A DNA stretch of 64,000 nucleotides, from contig NC_088297.1 of NCBI RefSeq assembly GCF_032854445.1, positions 19,977,127-20,041,126 of the forward strand, in the 5' to 3' direction. Below are positions 32,735 to 44,542 of this stretch, piece by piece; the stretch's first letter is position 1, and each line of letters starts with the position of its first letter. Position numbers and translations under genes: made by a program. Source of the DNA: Liolophura sinensis. Lineage: Eukaryota; Mollusca; Polyplacophora; Chitonida; Chitonidae. The notes below the pieces were generated by a model. It had not been told where the DNA came from. It did not search any database and worked only from the letters and a program-made list of their open reading frames with translations.

Positions 32735-32860
32735 GCGTCGAAACAGACGTTCATAAACCAGCGTCAACCAAAACGACAATAATCGCATGGCCAATTCCAA
32801 AAAACCTATCCCCGGCTGTATGCTTTATTATACCGAAAAAACAAAATGCTTGCTTAGGTG
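32735..32860 (-). repeat. DR-1 dispersed repeat fragment
   Basis: TGCGTCGAAACAGACGTTCA, AACCAGCGTCAACCAAAACG and GCATGGCCAATTCCAAAAAA match the DR-1 second half at 57440-57530. Confidence 0.65.
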
Positions 32861-32989
32861 GTACTTTAAATTGCTAAATTTGTACATCGATAGCGAAGCG
32901 AGCCATCGCCTGGTGGTTTGCATTACAAACAGCAGATGTCAGAGAAGGGAAGTAACTGCGGTAGAATAAACGCGCGTGATCGTTTGATA

Positions 32990-33065
32990 TTAGCACGAGA
33001 TCGTTATTGCCTCGTGATCCCGTGGGAGAGAGACGTAGCTTTACTTGAGCACGAGATCGTTGTAC
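32990..33065. repeat. Repeated AGCACGAGATCGTT motif
   Basis: AGCACGAGATCGTT occurs at about 32992 and 33049, with related GTGATCG, CTCGTGATC and CATGATCGTG phrases around it. The pairing suggests a decayed satellite or element edge. Confidence 0.35.
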
Positions 33066-33599
33066 ATCATGTTTTGCGTGTTTTCTGAATAACATGATCG
33101 TGTACTGACCAATGGAAACGAAGAATTACTCAATGTGGTGTAATAAGTAAGTTTGTTGAATTTGTCACCCTGTTTTGAACTTCAAACGTAAATGTAGCCT
33201 ATGCCATGTAGTTGGCTCATTAACACAGAGATTTGGCAGTTACTGACCTCGACATGTTGCCTAAATGCCATCTATGTCAGTATGATCCTACGAATTGTCG
33301 AAACGAAAATCGTAAGGCAGCATATTGTGTCCACTCTTCTCGTTTGCAGATTCTCATTCGAAGATCATATTAGGAAGTATGTCATTTCATATACTTCAGT
33401 ACCATACCTGTTTGGACCATGCTTTACCTGCCCCTGCCATATATACAGTTTCTGCTTTTCCGTCATTCTGATGACAGTACAGTTGTACCTGTTACTTAGT
33501 GGATAGATGATCTAAATCGTAAGCGGTAGATGCGGAGTTCAACGCGAAGTCGAGGCACTTTTAAAATTTGAAATTTAGAAACTTTAATGCGATATACCT

Positions 33600-33690
33600 G
33601 GTCTAAGCAGTGTCGGCATAATGTGCCTAGGGTGTTGTGTCCTGTGTTTGCGGCATAGAATTCCAGTGAGGCAGCATTATATGTATTATA
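33600..33690 (+). mobile_element. S3 SINE-like fragment
   Basis: TGTGCCTAGGGTGTTGTGTC and TTCCAGTGAGGCAGCATTAT match the middle of the copy at 18990. Confidence 0.5.
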
Positions 33691-33694
33691 AATT

Positions 33695-34480
33695 CCGTTT
33701 GAATTTCATTTTCTTGTAGATAAGGCTGTTCCTGCTGTAGCTTTTGTTTCAAATGGTCGACAGCTTTTCTGACGATCGATGGCTGTGTCTAAATGGATAT
33801 GTGGTCGACAGAAGAACGATTATGCTTTTAGTCTAATTATACCGGACATGAAAATGGCGTCTCACCAGACTAAGTACATCGACTGAATGATGCTGTATTT
33901 CATGCATTTCCTTATTTGTATTATCATGACAAGGTTTTGGATAAGCGCAGCTAAAGTTTTGATCCATATGATTTCTTGGTTGTAAATGCATATTGAAACA
34001 ACACATCATGAATATGGGTGGCTTTTATTTTCAAAAACATACCAAGTTAATCCTAATCCTACAAAAGAAGAAGTCGCGTTTCTTGGGGGGAAAAGATCTT
34101 AATGACTTGTCAGTCTTGTAATGCTGTGGATATTCACCGCATGACAAGTTTGACAAGTCATTATAGGCTCCGGCTCAGTTCATTTAGTGGGAAAATATAG
34201 GTCATCAGTTGAGAGTGAAACTGGACTCTTGCATTTTGACTGATTGCAGACGTTAGTCATAAAGATAATATCAAAATCTATGTGTTGCATACAGCGATGG
34301 CCAGCAAGCATGGGCATCAGGAATGGATATACCATGATGTTGTAACTAGTGGACAAAATCTGATAAATGATGATTATAGGGTGCCCATAAAGTGTACTGT
34401 TATAACAATATCACGTTGTGCTTGAATGCCCAGTCCATTTAGAATAACGCACTCCGTAACCGGATATAGAATCGTAATGA
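33695..34480. other. Intergenic, nothing recognised
   Basis: AT-rich. TGACTTGTCA near 34102 and TGACAAGTCA near 34152 form a short inverted pair. No gene is supported. Confidence 0.4.
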
Positions 34481-34484
34481 ATGA

Positions 34485-34622
34485 TGTATTTATTTGATTG
34501 GTGTTTGACGCCGTACTCAAGAGTGTGTCACTTATACTACGGCGTCCAGCATTATGGTGGAAGGCTAATCCCACGACCATCCACAGGTTGCTGTCAGACC
34601 TTCCCACATAAGGCCGAAGAGG
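34485..34622 (-). mobile_element. S1 SINE fragment
   Basis: TATTTATTTGATTGGTGTTT, GACGCCGTACTCAAGAG, CGTCCAGCATTATGGTGG, CCACGACCATCCACAGGTTG and CTGTCAGACCTTCCCACA. The head is lost after GGCCGAAGAGG. Confidence 0.88.
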
Positions 34623-34624
34623 CC

Positions 34625-35620
34625 TAACGAACTATATCAAGTGTTACTCATTATATATAGCTGTAGTCTGAAAGACATTTTAAATAACGGTTTATTTTAA
34701 AGGTAACCTCATTTGGGATTCATATATATATTGATACCATCTAAGGACTGGGGTTTATGTCCGACATTTAAGAAAATTGTTTGTGCCATACCCCTTCTAT
34801 AACTGGGTTCTCTTAAAGCAAACATGGACAGGAACTCTAAAACGAAGGTTATAGTTTTGAGACATATGAAGAAAAACATGCCCTAAAAATTGTATGACAA
34901 ATTTTGTATCTCTTAATCACCTTACTTTTTCCAGCATGTTTTCCGTCAGCGGAAAATTTGGAAAATTTCGGATATAACGTCAACAATCAACTTACTGGAA
35001 ATGCGGGATAGGCTTAGTCCCTCCCCCCACCTTTCCGATTTACGCTCTTCCCGCCACATGCTTGTTTTAACAGTTATCACCTTTTGCAGACGTCTTAATC
35101 TCCGGCGCCCTAGGGAAACTGTAGTTTGAAAGACATTTTCAGGCTGAGGACAAATGCTAAAACTACATTTGAGAAGCAAAAACAAGTCGTTTCATCTATC
35201 CTTTAACTTGTGACCTGTATTCAGCTATCAAAATTGCTTTCTCCAGTGGTGCAGAATACCACCAGTTAAACACATCGATATGTTATCGTCCATATTATTG
35301 CAAAGAGAGTTCACAAACACTATTTTTCTAAGCCATAATGTTGTACTCTATGAGGTTGTTTTCGAGAAACAAAATTCATTGCCTCGGTTGACGGCATAAT
35401 TATTCCAAAAGAAGTTGCACGCTGAACAATGGGCGTGGAGAGTAACCTGTTTGACTACAACGTACAACAACTACATACTGGAAATGACACATCCGATGAC
35501 ACACGCATATTTCATTCCGACGTAACTGGAAACTGTTGTCTACTTATATTTATAATTCGTTAAGCTCCAATCATCTTAATCTATATATACAACTAATACA
35601 TTTTCGAATGCATTGATACT
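34625..35620. other. Intergenic, nothing recognised
   Basis: No repeat pair or coding domain seen. A 79-codon minus-strand frame (34946-35185) is unremarkable. Confidence 0.4.
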
Positions 35621-35624
35621 TTTA

Positions 35625-36432
35625 GTCCAGCAGGATTAAGCGACGTTAAACTAACCTCGTTCATTTAGTCCGGCAGGGAATAGTTCTTGAAGAATTCTAC
35701 CCTAAACCAGTTCTTTCCTGAAAACTAAGACCAGCTAATGATGCAACAACCAGCCTGTGTACAGAACTATGGTTCCTTAAAGATGTCATTGTGTTTAACA
35801 AAAACTGTAACAAAACAGCAGTTTAACTCGTACATTTGTTAACCTCTCTCTCTTTACACAGACTTTTTCAATTAAACGTCTCGTTCCCCCCCCCCCCCCC
35901 CAACCGTTTTCCATGCTGTGCAACGTGTGAATAGTATATCCTTTTTTCACTCTAACATGTACAAAAAAAACCGTTTAATCGAGAAAGCTCCGAAAACTGC
36001 TACTGTTATGGAGTGTGCATCCAAACAACTCTGTGATTAGGTAATAGATCCCATCGAGGATAAGTACTTTGTTTCCTAATTTGCAGAAGTCTAATTATCT
36101 GTTTCTCTGTCATGGATCCAAAGCTGGTTGTGTCCTTCCGAACCCCTGTTTAAGATAGATGGTTGAAACAAAACTGTTTGTAATTCAGCACGATGCAGTA
36201 TCGTGATGACCTACAAGTGGGCCCTTTTAGGGACTCAACCTGTGCCCTTTAGATTGACTAGGCGGACTAGAGATCTGAGGTTGATATCACAAAACGTCAT
36301 ACTGGCATGCTCGTAATTACTGTTGCAAGCATTACTAAGTAGTACAGGATCAAGCGAGTCACAAATCATGCATATTTTGCAAGCTGACGTAGGCATATAT
36401 TTTATTACTTTAAAATCTATTTTATTTACTAA
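35625..36432 (+). repeat. Copy 1 of a ~0.96-kb direct duplication
   Basis: Aligns with 36591-37388 at an offset of about 957-966 bp. Matching blocks include GAAAACTAAGACCAGCTAAT, CTCGTACATTTGTTAAC, CTTTACACAGACTTT, AAAGCTCCGAAAACTGCTAC, GTAATAGATCCCATCGAGGA, GTCATGGATCC, GCTGGTTGTGTCCTTCC and GAGGTTGATATCACAAA. A C-homopolymer of about 17 sits at 35886-35902, absent from copy 2. No coding frame is shared between the copies. Confidence 0.9.
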
Positions 36433-36590
36433 AGCCATTGCTTGACAGACGTGACTTAGTCTAGAGCTCATTTCCTCCCTCAATGGACCGGGTGTCCGAA
36501 TAGGTGATACATGTTTCATAAGCCGTAAAATGTGCAATGATATTCCTCTATAGAAAGAAATAAAACAATTTCAAATTCATGGCTGTTTTC

Positions 36591-37388
36591 AATCCAGAAG
36601 GATAAGGCGGCGTTAAGCCCATAATCATTCAATCAACCCAGAAATGATCTCTTCTTGAAGAATTCCTGCTGCAAAACCTCTCATGAAAACTAAGACAGGC
36701 ACACGATGCAACAATCAGCTTCTGTACAGGACCGAGGTTGTTTTAAAGATCTGATTGTGTTTAGCAATAAGCAGTAACAAAACACAACTGTTCAACTCGT
36801 ACATTTGTTAACGTTTTTCTCTTTACACAGACTTTATACAGTTAAATGTCTCGTTTTCATCCGTTTTCCATCCAGTGCAACGTGTGAACAGTATAGCCTT
36901 TTTTCGCTCGAACCTGTAAAAAAATATGCCATTAATCGCGAAAGCTCCGAAAACTGCTACTGTCCTGGAGAGTGCACCCAGGTAACTCTGTAATTAGGTA
37001 ATAGATCCCATCGAGGATAAGTACTTTGTTTTCCAGAAGTCTAATTACCTGTTTTTGTGTCATGGATCCACAGCTGGTTGTGTCCTTCCTGATCCCTGTT
37101 TAACATCAATGGTTGGAACCATTTGTAACTCAACACGCTGCAGTGCCATGTTCAGTAGCTACAAGAGAGCTCCAAATGGACTCGTACTGTGTCATCCAGA
37201 TCGACAATGTGAACTGCAAATCAGAGGTTGATATCACAAAGCGTGATGCTGGCATGCACGTAACTACCATGACAAGCAGTACATTTAACAGCGGTAGAGG
37301 ATTACACGAATTGTGTCGGGCGACCACATTTTAAAGCAGATATTTTACTACTTTAAATTCAGTTTGATACAACACTTGTTTTACAAAA
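36591..37388 (+). repeat. Copy 2 of a ~0.96-kb direct duplication
   Basis: Partner of 35625-36432. The best-preserved part, about 36992-37031 (ATTAGGTAATAGATCCCATC onward), matches copy 1 for about 39 bases without change while flanking parts differ by many substitutions and small indels. A 73-codon frame at 37113-37334 is not preserved in copy 1, so it is not considered coding. Confidence 0.9.
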
Positions 37389-37389
37389 T

Positions 37390-38140
37390 GTCTCCGCCAC
37401 TTGTTCAAAATCTCATCTGGCAAAAATCCATAAACCGCCGTAATATAAGTGAAAATTGAGCTAGGTGTTCAACACCAGTCAATCAATCAATCAACCAATC
37501 AATCTATCCATGAATCAATCACATGGCAACCTTATCGAACCACACTGACAGCATTTTAATATTTTGGAAGGCTGTGCATCCAAAATATTGGAAAATTACA
37601 GGTGGTCTGTTAAGGTTTTTGAGATCTTTCAACCACGAAATTTATCCCGCAATCTGCGACAAACTGTTTTAGAAGACGCACCATCATAACTGTTAATAAT
37701 TGCGTGCTGATTTATGAACCGCTATTTGTGCACTTTAAAAGGGAGACTGAATATGGCAAATTTTGCGCACAAACCAAGATCATTGGGTCACTGTAACGAG
37801 GCAGGACTCTCTAATGATGGGACTGATGCTGTGAGAAGAATGCACTCTACAAGCTTTATGGGCGAAATTTTCACCGGTTGGTGAAGGATTACTTCAGGGT
37901 TCATCCTGGATAAAGCCGTGCTATTTCCCAGCATGGTATAAACCATGCACTTTGTCTATCAAGCAGTGCATGAGCTTAATGAATTAAGTTATTTGGGAAG
38001 CGATGTTTAATTACATTTTATCACACTGTCATCAGAGTTCTGATTAATCAACCAGCGCTCAATAAATCCCCTTGATTCAGAATATATAGATTGTTTACAG
38101 GTGCTAGTGCACCAGCTACCAGTCAAGACTTCTTAACTTT
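37390..38140. other. Intergenic with SINE-like tail
   Basis: At 37430-37515 an AATATAAGTGAAAATTGAGC, GTTCAACACCAGTCAATCAA tail followed by an (AATC)n run looks like the 3' end of another SINE subfamily. The remainder is unassigned. Confidence 0.45.
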
Positions 38141-38144
38141 TGCG

Positions 38145-38390
38145 TGGATAACAAGGACACCATTTGTCGAGTATCAGACTGTTGTCGCCGCTCTGATTTT
38201 ACTCCCTGGGCTGCAGCATTTTAAAAATAAATGATACATAAAGAGAGATCTGCGTGATAAAGGATCTTAGTTTCGCATAGATAACAAGAGGGCGTATTTC
38301 AGCGGTTACGTGTGACCATTTCCTAACTATCACGCTGTCGTCGATGCCCTGGTTTTACCCGCTAAGCTGTGATATTTTATGTTTGAAGAA
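38145..38390 (+). repeat. DR-1 dispersed repeat, two partial copies
   Basis: First part (38150-38225): ACACCATTTGTCGAGTATCA, GTTGTCGCCGCTCTGATTTT. Second part (38275-38388): GAGGGCGTATTTCAGCGGTT, ACGTGTGACCATTTCCTAAC, GTCGTCGATGCCCTGGTTTT. Both are the same DR-1 end in tandem, about 150 bp apart. Confidence 0.75.
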
Positions 38391-38394
38391 TACA

Positions 38395-40360
38395 TAAAAA
38401 GGAATTCCGAAACAAAGAATACGGCTATAAGGGAAATGAATGAAGTTATGACGAAAAAAACCCCCAAAAAACATTCATTTTAGGCATACTCTATATCTCT
38501 GTTTTACGTATATTTCCGTTTATGGTCGGAGATTTCTGACAATGACGTCATCGAAGAACATATGTGGAAAGCTGGACCAACTCAACCCCCATCATTCAGA
38601 TGCTCCCCCCCCTACCCACGCCAATAGAGTTCTTTTGGTGGCTATCGTTGTTGACTTCACCACCGAAGGCTACTTAACTTTCGGACTGACGGCTAAGGCC
38701 TTTGAAATACTTTTGCATGATAAAACGCAGTCTGAACTGCATATTGATAAAGAAAACAAAATGTTGCATACATATGACGTCAGATATGTTGCAATGTCCT
38801 AACTGGTCTTTTACTAACACGATGCTAACGGAAAGGCAAGTATTTGGGTTTGAATTTGGGTTTTGAGCCCCTGTGCGCAGAATTTCACAGCACAGAATCA
38901 AAATAATAAGGAAACCAATGTGAAGATATTGTGTGCATGCTTGTTATCAGAAACCATCAGGCTTGATTTGGCTAGTCCCGACCTGCATCCTGAACAGCTG
39001 TCTATGGAACGAAGCTGATGGATGAGAACGCCATGTTTTCTGGCACTACTCCTGTAACCGCAGATGGGTACACAGATATGCTTTATGGAGTTTCAAGCTT
39101 GGCGGCCAAGAGCAGTGAAGCTGTAAGAATAGACTCGTGCCCATTTTCTTATTACATTGTCTTTACACTCCAGTCTCTGGCCTGGGGATCCGAGGTAAAA
39201 CAAGATGCGGATGACCAGCCATAATAAAAAACATGTAAGCTACAACAACCTAAAATTGAACATTATGAATCGATGAATTTGAGTTCTCATTGACTTCTCA
39301 TTATCCGAAAATTACGATCTTAAAATAGCATGTGCAAGTCATCTGGGTGCTTATCACTGAAAATCTCACTACATTTTCGTCTAATAGAAATACTCATTCA
39401 GACGTCAAATGATTCTCATCACCAACATCGTTTATGTTTCTAACCAAGCAGAATGTTTTATTAGATAATTCTTCAAATGACCACTTCGACCATTTGGGAT
39501 TCAGGAGAGTAATAAATTATGTATATGTTGACAGGTAAATCAGACAAACACATTTCTATTTCAAAAGCGGACTTAATTATTCGACAGAGCTTTGGTTGTT
39601 GAGAACGTCCATTGCTTTTTTTTTTAATTGTTAAATTAACTCCTGTAACAACCATTTCTTAACTTGACAGCATGTGTCAGGAAAGACTGAGCGCCCCAGA
39701 TATGAGAAAATGCAAAGTTTGTCCGCTGGGGTTTCAGTTGTTTTTAAACACAAACGTTTCACAGTATGACAAAAATAACTTTCAATTAAACTTTCTCTTA
39801 CCTAACTTTATCCAAAATCCTCTGAACGTTTTGAGGGGAGTCCAGTTTTGCTGCCGTATACCAAAACTTAGATTTAGGCGTCATCTTCTGTCCAAACATA
39901 TGCATCTGGATAGACTTTCTGAAAAGGATGGAGGTAGATGCAGTTTTGATCGAACAAATGCCCACTTCCCATATATAAAACAGTACATCATCTTTGTAAA
40001 ATTCCACTCATAATGACCGTGCCATCAGAATAATTTAGCACAAAGGTTTTCAATATAGACGTGAAAACATCAAACATGAAACAAAATTGTGTGGACATGT
40101 TAATATCAGATGAGAATAACCAAACCAGTTAAAACACAAAAAATCTCTACATTTTAAAAGATAATTTATCTAGAAAAACTGAATATGTATCTTTTTATCT
40201 ATATATAATAATAATTAAAATGTATATCTTATGATAGAGGCCAATGGCCGTCAAATACTTTGTGACAACATCGCAGTATCAACATTGTAAGTTAAAAAGA
40301 AAGACAATAATCAATGCATCGCACTTCAAAGTAAACTAAAACCGCCACATTGAGAAAATC
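38395..40360. other. Intergenic, nothing recognised
   Basis: Plus and minus frames overlap at 39672-40013 (113 codons) and 39798-40007. Neither has a recognisable domain. Confidence 0.4.
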
Positions 40361-40363
40361 GAA

Positions 40364-40378
40364 AGCGCCCCCTGTGTA
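40364..40378 (+). promoter_or_regulatory. CTCF-like motif
   Basis: AGCGCCCCCTGTGTA resembles the GC-rich CTCF core, like the motifs at 158-171 and 299-314. The match at the GTG end is imperfect. Confidence 0.25.
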
Positions 40379-40379
40379 T

Positions 40380-40725
40380 CAGTTTTAACTGATCAAGGGA
40401 GAGTTATTTTTGCAACCTGGGAACACAGCTGTTTCCCGTTAACGTCACCCGGACCGTGTACTTCCTTTTAGCTATATGTGCGTAGGACACGAGTGACACC
40501 GTGTTTCCGGGTCCCTGACAATGAGTTACGAATCACGTCTGAAAAAATGGATGAGGTCTGCTTACACCCCTCATTCAACTAAAGTAATAGCTAAGAGTTT
40601 ATTATTTGAAGTATTTTCTTTTAAAGTGGTAAACTAAGATTATGCGTCAATTCCAGCTCTCATCTGCATAAATGCAATACAGTCAGGGTTTTGCTCTATA
40701 CATACTTAAATGCTTAAACTCTCTG
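40380..40725. other. Unassigned, short plus-strand ORF
   Basis: An ATG near 40520 opens a 38-codon frame starting MSYESRLKKWMRSAYTP. It has basic composition and no known domain. It could be a small first exon but nothing downstream supports it. Confidence 0.2.
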
Positions 40726-40729
40726 CAAT

Positions 40730-40870
40730 ATATGCGTAGAAACAGACATTCATACACCAGCCGTGGGCCAACGTGGAGGTTCCTTGCAGGTGTACAATCG
40801 TAAGGTCAATTTCCAAAACGACGTTTAACACGTATATAAAGTATATAAAGCACGAAATTAGTCTTGTATC
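40730..40870 (-). repeat. DR-1 dispersed repeat fragment
   Basis: GTAGAAACAGACATTCATAC, ACCAGCCGTGGGCCAACG, CGTAAGGTCAATTTCCAAAA, CGACGTTTAACACGTATATA and AAGCACGAAATTAG follow the order of 57440-57580. Confidence 0.7.
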
Positions 40871-40879
40871 ATTTTAGTA

Positions 40880-43800
40880 CTTATGTTGTCGATAATAAAA
40901 TGGTATCTCATTTGCGCTTTGATTGCAACTGTTCAGATACCCAACGATCTAATTCAGCACGATGAACATGGGGCAAAGTACGATGCATGTACGGTGCTAA
41001 GTAATTCAAAATAGTTCAATGCACTAAACATCTGGCTTTCTCCCGGAATTTGAACTTAATACTAAGAGTTACTTGTATGTTAAACTTCGATGACAAATTA
41101 CAAATTTAATTCCTGGAAAAAAACCAGAATATTTGACTTCAGTCCAGGGCAGTTTTATGATTTCTCTGCTTGACGTCATATTCATTTTTTCATATTAAAA
41201 TGCATATGAAAGTATAGGTTCTACTGTTAAATGTAAATCAATTTTGAGACCATAATCGGCGCCTGATTCTCATTACCTTCATTTTGGTCAAAGGTTAAAA
41301 ACAACTGTAACACGATTAAGATCAAAAATGTGCCTGTGTTTAACTGTAATTACGCTGGCCTAAATAAGAGCTGGAGATGCGCATATCCATTAACGAGATG
41401 ATTCCAAAGCATTATTAAATTCACTCTCCTTTCTTACTGTTCTATTAACATGTCCGTTACACATAACGAGCGAAGCAACGCAAAATCGATGTATTCCATT
41501 TTAAAATGTCGTGTTTTTGCAAATTTAAACTTTCCTAGTTGAGAACTTTTAGGACACTAAAAGTAGAGACAGTTTATTTTGACCATGTGTAAGTGTCTTG
41601 AAAACTTTCCTTATTTTGTTTTTTGGCAAGTGCATTGAATCGATAGCACGAATGGCCTTCCGTAGATTGACACGCTGTATAATGTTGCGTGACAACAAGC
41701 CTAAATACAGCATCTGAGACATCTCATAAGACCGCAGTTAAGACAACGAGATGGCTACAACAGATTTTAATTTTTCATCCTTCAGTCAATCACTCAATCA
41801 ATAATCTCCTGTGAATCCGCAAACTAGTCCTAAATCTCAATTTTTAACCCAGTTTTCTTGTAACGCCGTCATATGCAGATTGTCGTTTTTACAGTTTTAT
41901 TAAAATTAACAGTGTTCAAATTATTTAGCTCACTGAAACGAATGGGTGATGGATCGCTAGGTTTTTGTTACTATGTGAGCAGTTTAGGGTGTGTTCTAAC
42001 ATACAAAGGTACAAAAAATTTCTTAGTTTCTTCTTGGGGCAAACCAACGGGTTTAAACTAGCGTTTTCATAAGGTCCAAGTGGTCAATCCGGAATCTAAT
42101 TTATGTACGTTTTTCACGTCAACGATGATGTCTGTCAAAAGAGCTTTGTGAGGTTGAGAGTCCTCAAACCGATCGATGACAACACTTCCAAAAATTTCCG
42201 AGCATCGACGGATAATATGAATAAAATAAAGGGATCTAAAATATGCTTTAGTAATGTAAACGTTTTTGGCATAACTATTTTCATTTTTCATAAAACCATC
42301 ATTTTTGTTTTTTGGAGTTCCTGTTCGTGTATCCTGCCAAGCCTCTGGCAAACCAACCTGAGTACTATAGTTTATATTATCAGATAAATGGCAGTCTTAT
42401 GATCAAACAGTAAGCGCGTCACTCAGACACCAGTTAAAGTAAACGAAAACACTTTTAAGCGTATCCAGGAGACATTCGATGTACACAATAGTCCTATTTA
42501 TTAGCTTTGTTCTTTTCCGCTGTGTGAGCCGAACTGTATTGCATTGGATCCATTTCTAAAATGAAACACTTTTTGTTTAGCGCAAGACATTCGAAGAAGT
42601 CGTCATGGATGCGATCTTATTCTTCTCATCTTGAAATGCTTTCGAATTATGAAATTGTTGTTCCCGTTTATCTCCAGTGAGCTTCTCTTTTTTTCTCCAC
42701 AACTTTTAGCCGTCATTATATAATCGTTCCCAAAAGCGTGAAAATAGTTTTTACATGGTTACATATGTTCTCTGGCGCCGCCCGTTGAGTGATTAGTTCA
42801 CAGCCTTTTACAACCTTGATTTCTTCCGTTCGTTACAGTGCATCAAATCTTACAACGTGTAAATGGGAGCATGTACCCTAATTCTCGCTTTTGTATAATG
42901 TACAACAGAGCACTTAACTTGTCTGGAGCGTAAATCTTTTATAGCATCTCAAAAACCCTTTCATTTTTTTGGGGAAACAAATTATAAAAAAAAAACATAA
43001 TCAAAATTAAAAGTTGAAGGTAAGATCTAAACCTCCTGTTGTACACTCACATCCATTTCACAGTTCTTATGAAGCTTTTTCATAGAGGTAATCCATCAGA
43101 GTTGCCTTTTTCTATATTTTCCAAATGTGAAGTGCACATTTTTAATGCATTAATATTTTTTATTTATCTGAAAATGAAAAACTTTTTACGTGAATGTCGT
43201 ATTTCCCGGTTGATCCCACTGACACCCATTACCAAGCCGTTGCCATTTTCGAGCTCATCTGAATGTTAAGAAATTATTTGATTAATACACAACATAACAA
43301 TCCCCATCTCTTCCCTTCACCAAAAATGGTTTATAAAATTTTGCAGTGTTGGGGGCTTTCACAGTTTACAGGCGCATGCGTGCAGGCGTGTTGCCTTCCA
43401 GATTAACGCAGGGCTAATGGCCACCGTCATTCGTGCCAGTGCTTTTGTAACTCCAGTACCGCTGATTTTATAGCACAAATAGTTAGTGGTATTTGAATTA
43501 TAAAGAGCATTGCCTTTGCACGTTTTCACAGAATCAATTCATTACGATGGACAAGTTGGGCTGTACCTTCTTTCGTGATGTGACCTCCTGTATTTTCTGC
43601 TAAACGTTTAACCAATTCTATTACCTTGAAAAAATAACTCGAACCAAATTGGCGATTTCCTAGAAGTTACTTGTGACCGCAGCGTGATATCCAGAGTATA
43701 AGTTAACATTTTAGTGAGGACGTTCAAATCCCATGGTTAAACGACAACTGAACAAATACACAAATGAAGTAAAGGTTGCCGTGTTGACAGTCTGCAACAT

Positions 43801-44040
43801 GCCAATCATCTTCCAACAAGAAGTGACAATTTCCACAAATAGGATCAACCCTCTGAAAACCAGGCCTTAATAGAGTAAAACGTTACGTGTGTTTTTTTAT
43901 GTCAGCTATTCGCGTTACAGATCACGTATCTGGCGTTACACGAAGGTTTTAACGCTTCACACGTTAGTCAACATTTAAATGTACTGAAAAACATGGGTGC
44001 TCTATTAAAGAGATTGCATTTTTTCGGCTGATTTCTATCA
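40880..44040. other. Intergenic, nothing recognised
   Basis: AT-rich and without visible repeats apart from (AATC)-like runs near 41785. Overlapping frames at 42067-42387 lack domains. Confidence 0.45.
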
Positions 44041-44460
44041 ATAATACTTTGGACGCCCCGAATAATGGTGTCAAATCACGCATTGGTGTGCATCCCTTCG
44101 GGATAAGTCGACGCAGTCATTAGAACGCCGACGTATTGTCCGAGCATATAAAAGCTGGGACTCGGGGCCTTAAAAATTCCGTCACCGAATAATAAACCCA
44201 AAGCATTAAATCTTTTACCTTTCCTGTTCTTTTTCCGATCGGTGAAAACAAAAGCAATATCAATTGCTCTGATGTGCGTGGCCCCTGACAAGCTCTCATC
44301 TCGTGTCACACAGCCATGTCATTTGTTTGGGCATTGGAATAAAAAAATAGCAGATGCTCGAAAGTGGTTTGTGGCGAGTAAACTGGACGGCTCAGGGGGA
44401 GCATTAGCCGTTCTCCCTTTAAAGGCGAAAAGCAGACACATTTGTCGGTTATTTTAAATA
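44040..44460. other. Higher-complexity tract, possible regulatory DNA
   Basis: Lower AT content than its surroundings, with a TATA-like CATATAAAAGC near 44144, AAATCTTTTACCTTTCC, and a CAAAAGCAATATCAATTGCT block. Composition suggests constrained non-coding sequence or an exon remnant. Its 44418-44448 end shares AAAGCAGACACATTT with the right arm of the palindrome next door. Confidence 0.25.
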
Positions 44461-44542
44461 CGCCTACCTACCACTCTTGCATTCTTGATTAGACTACATG
44501 TCCTCCAAGCACCGATTCCTTCATCGGTTTTCGGGGGGCTAT

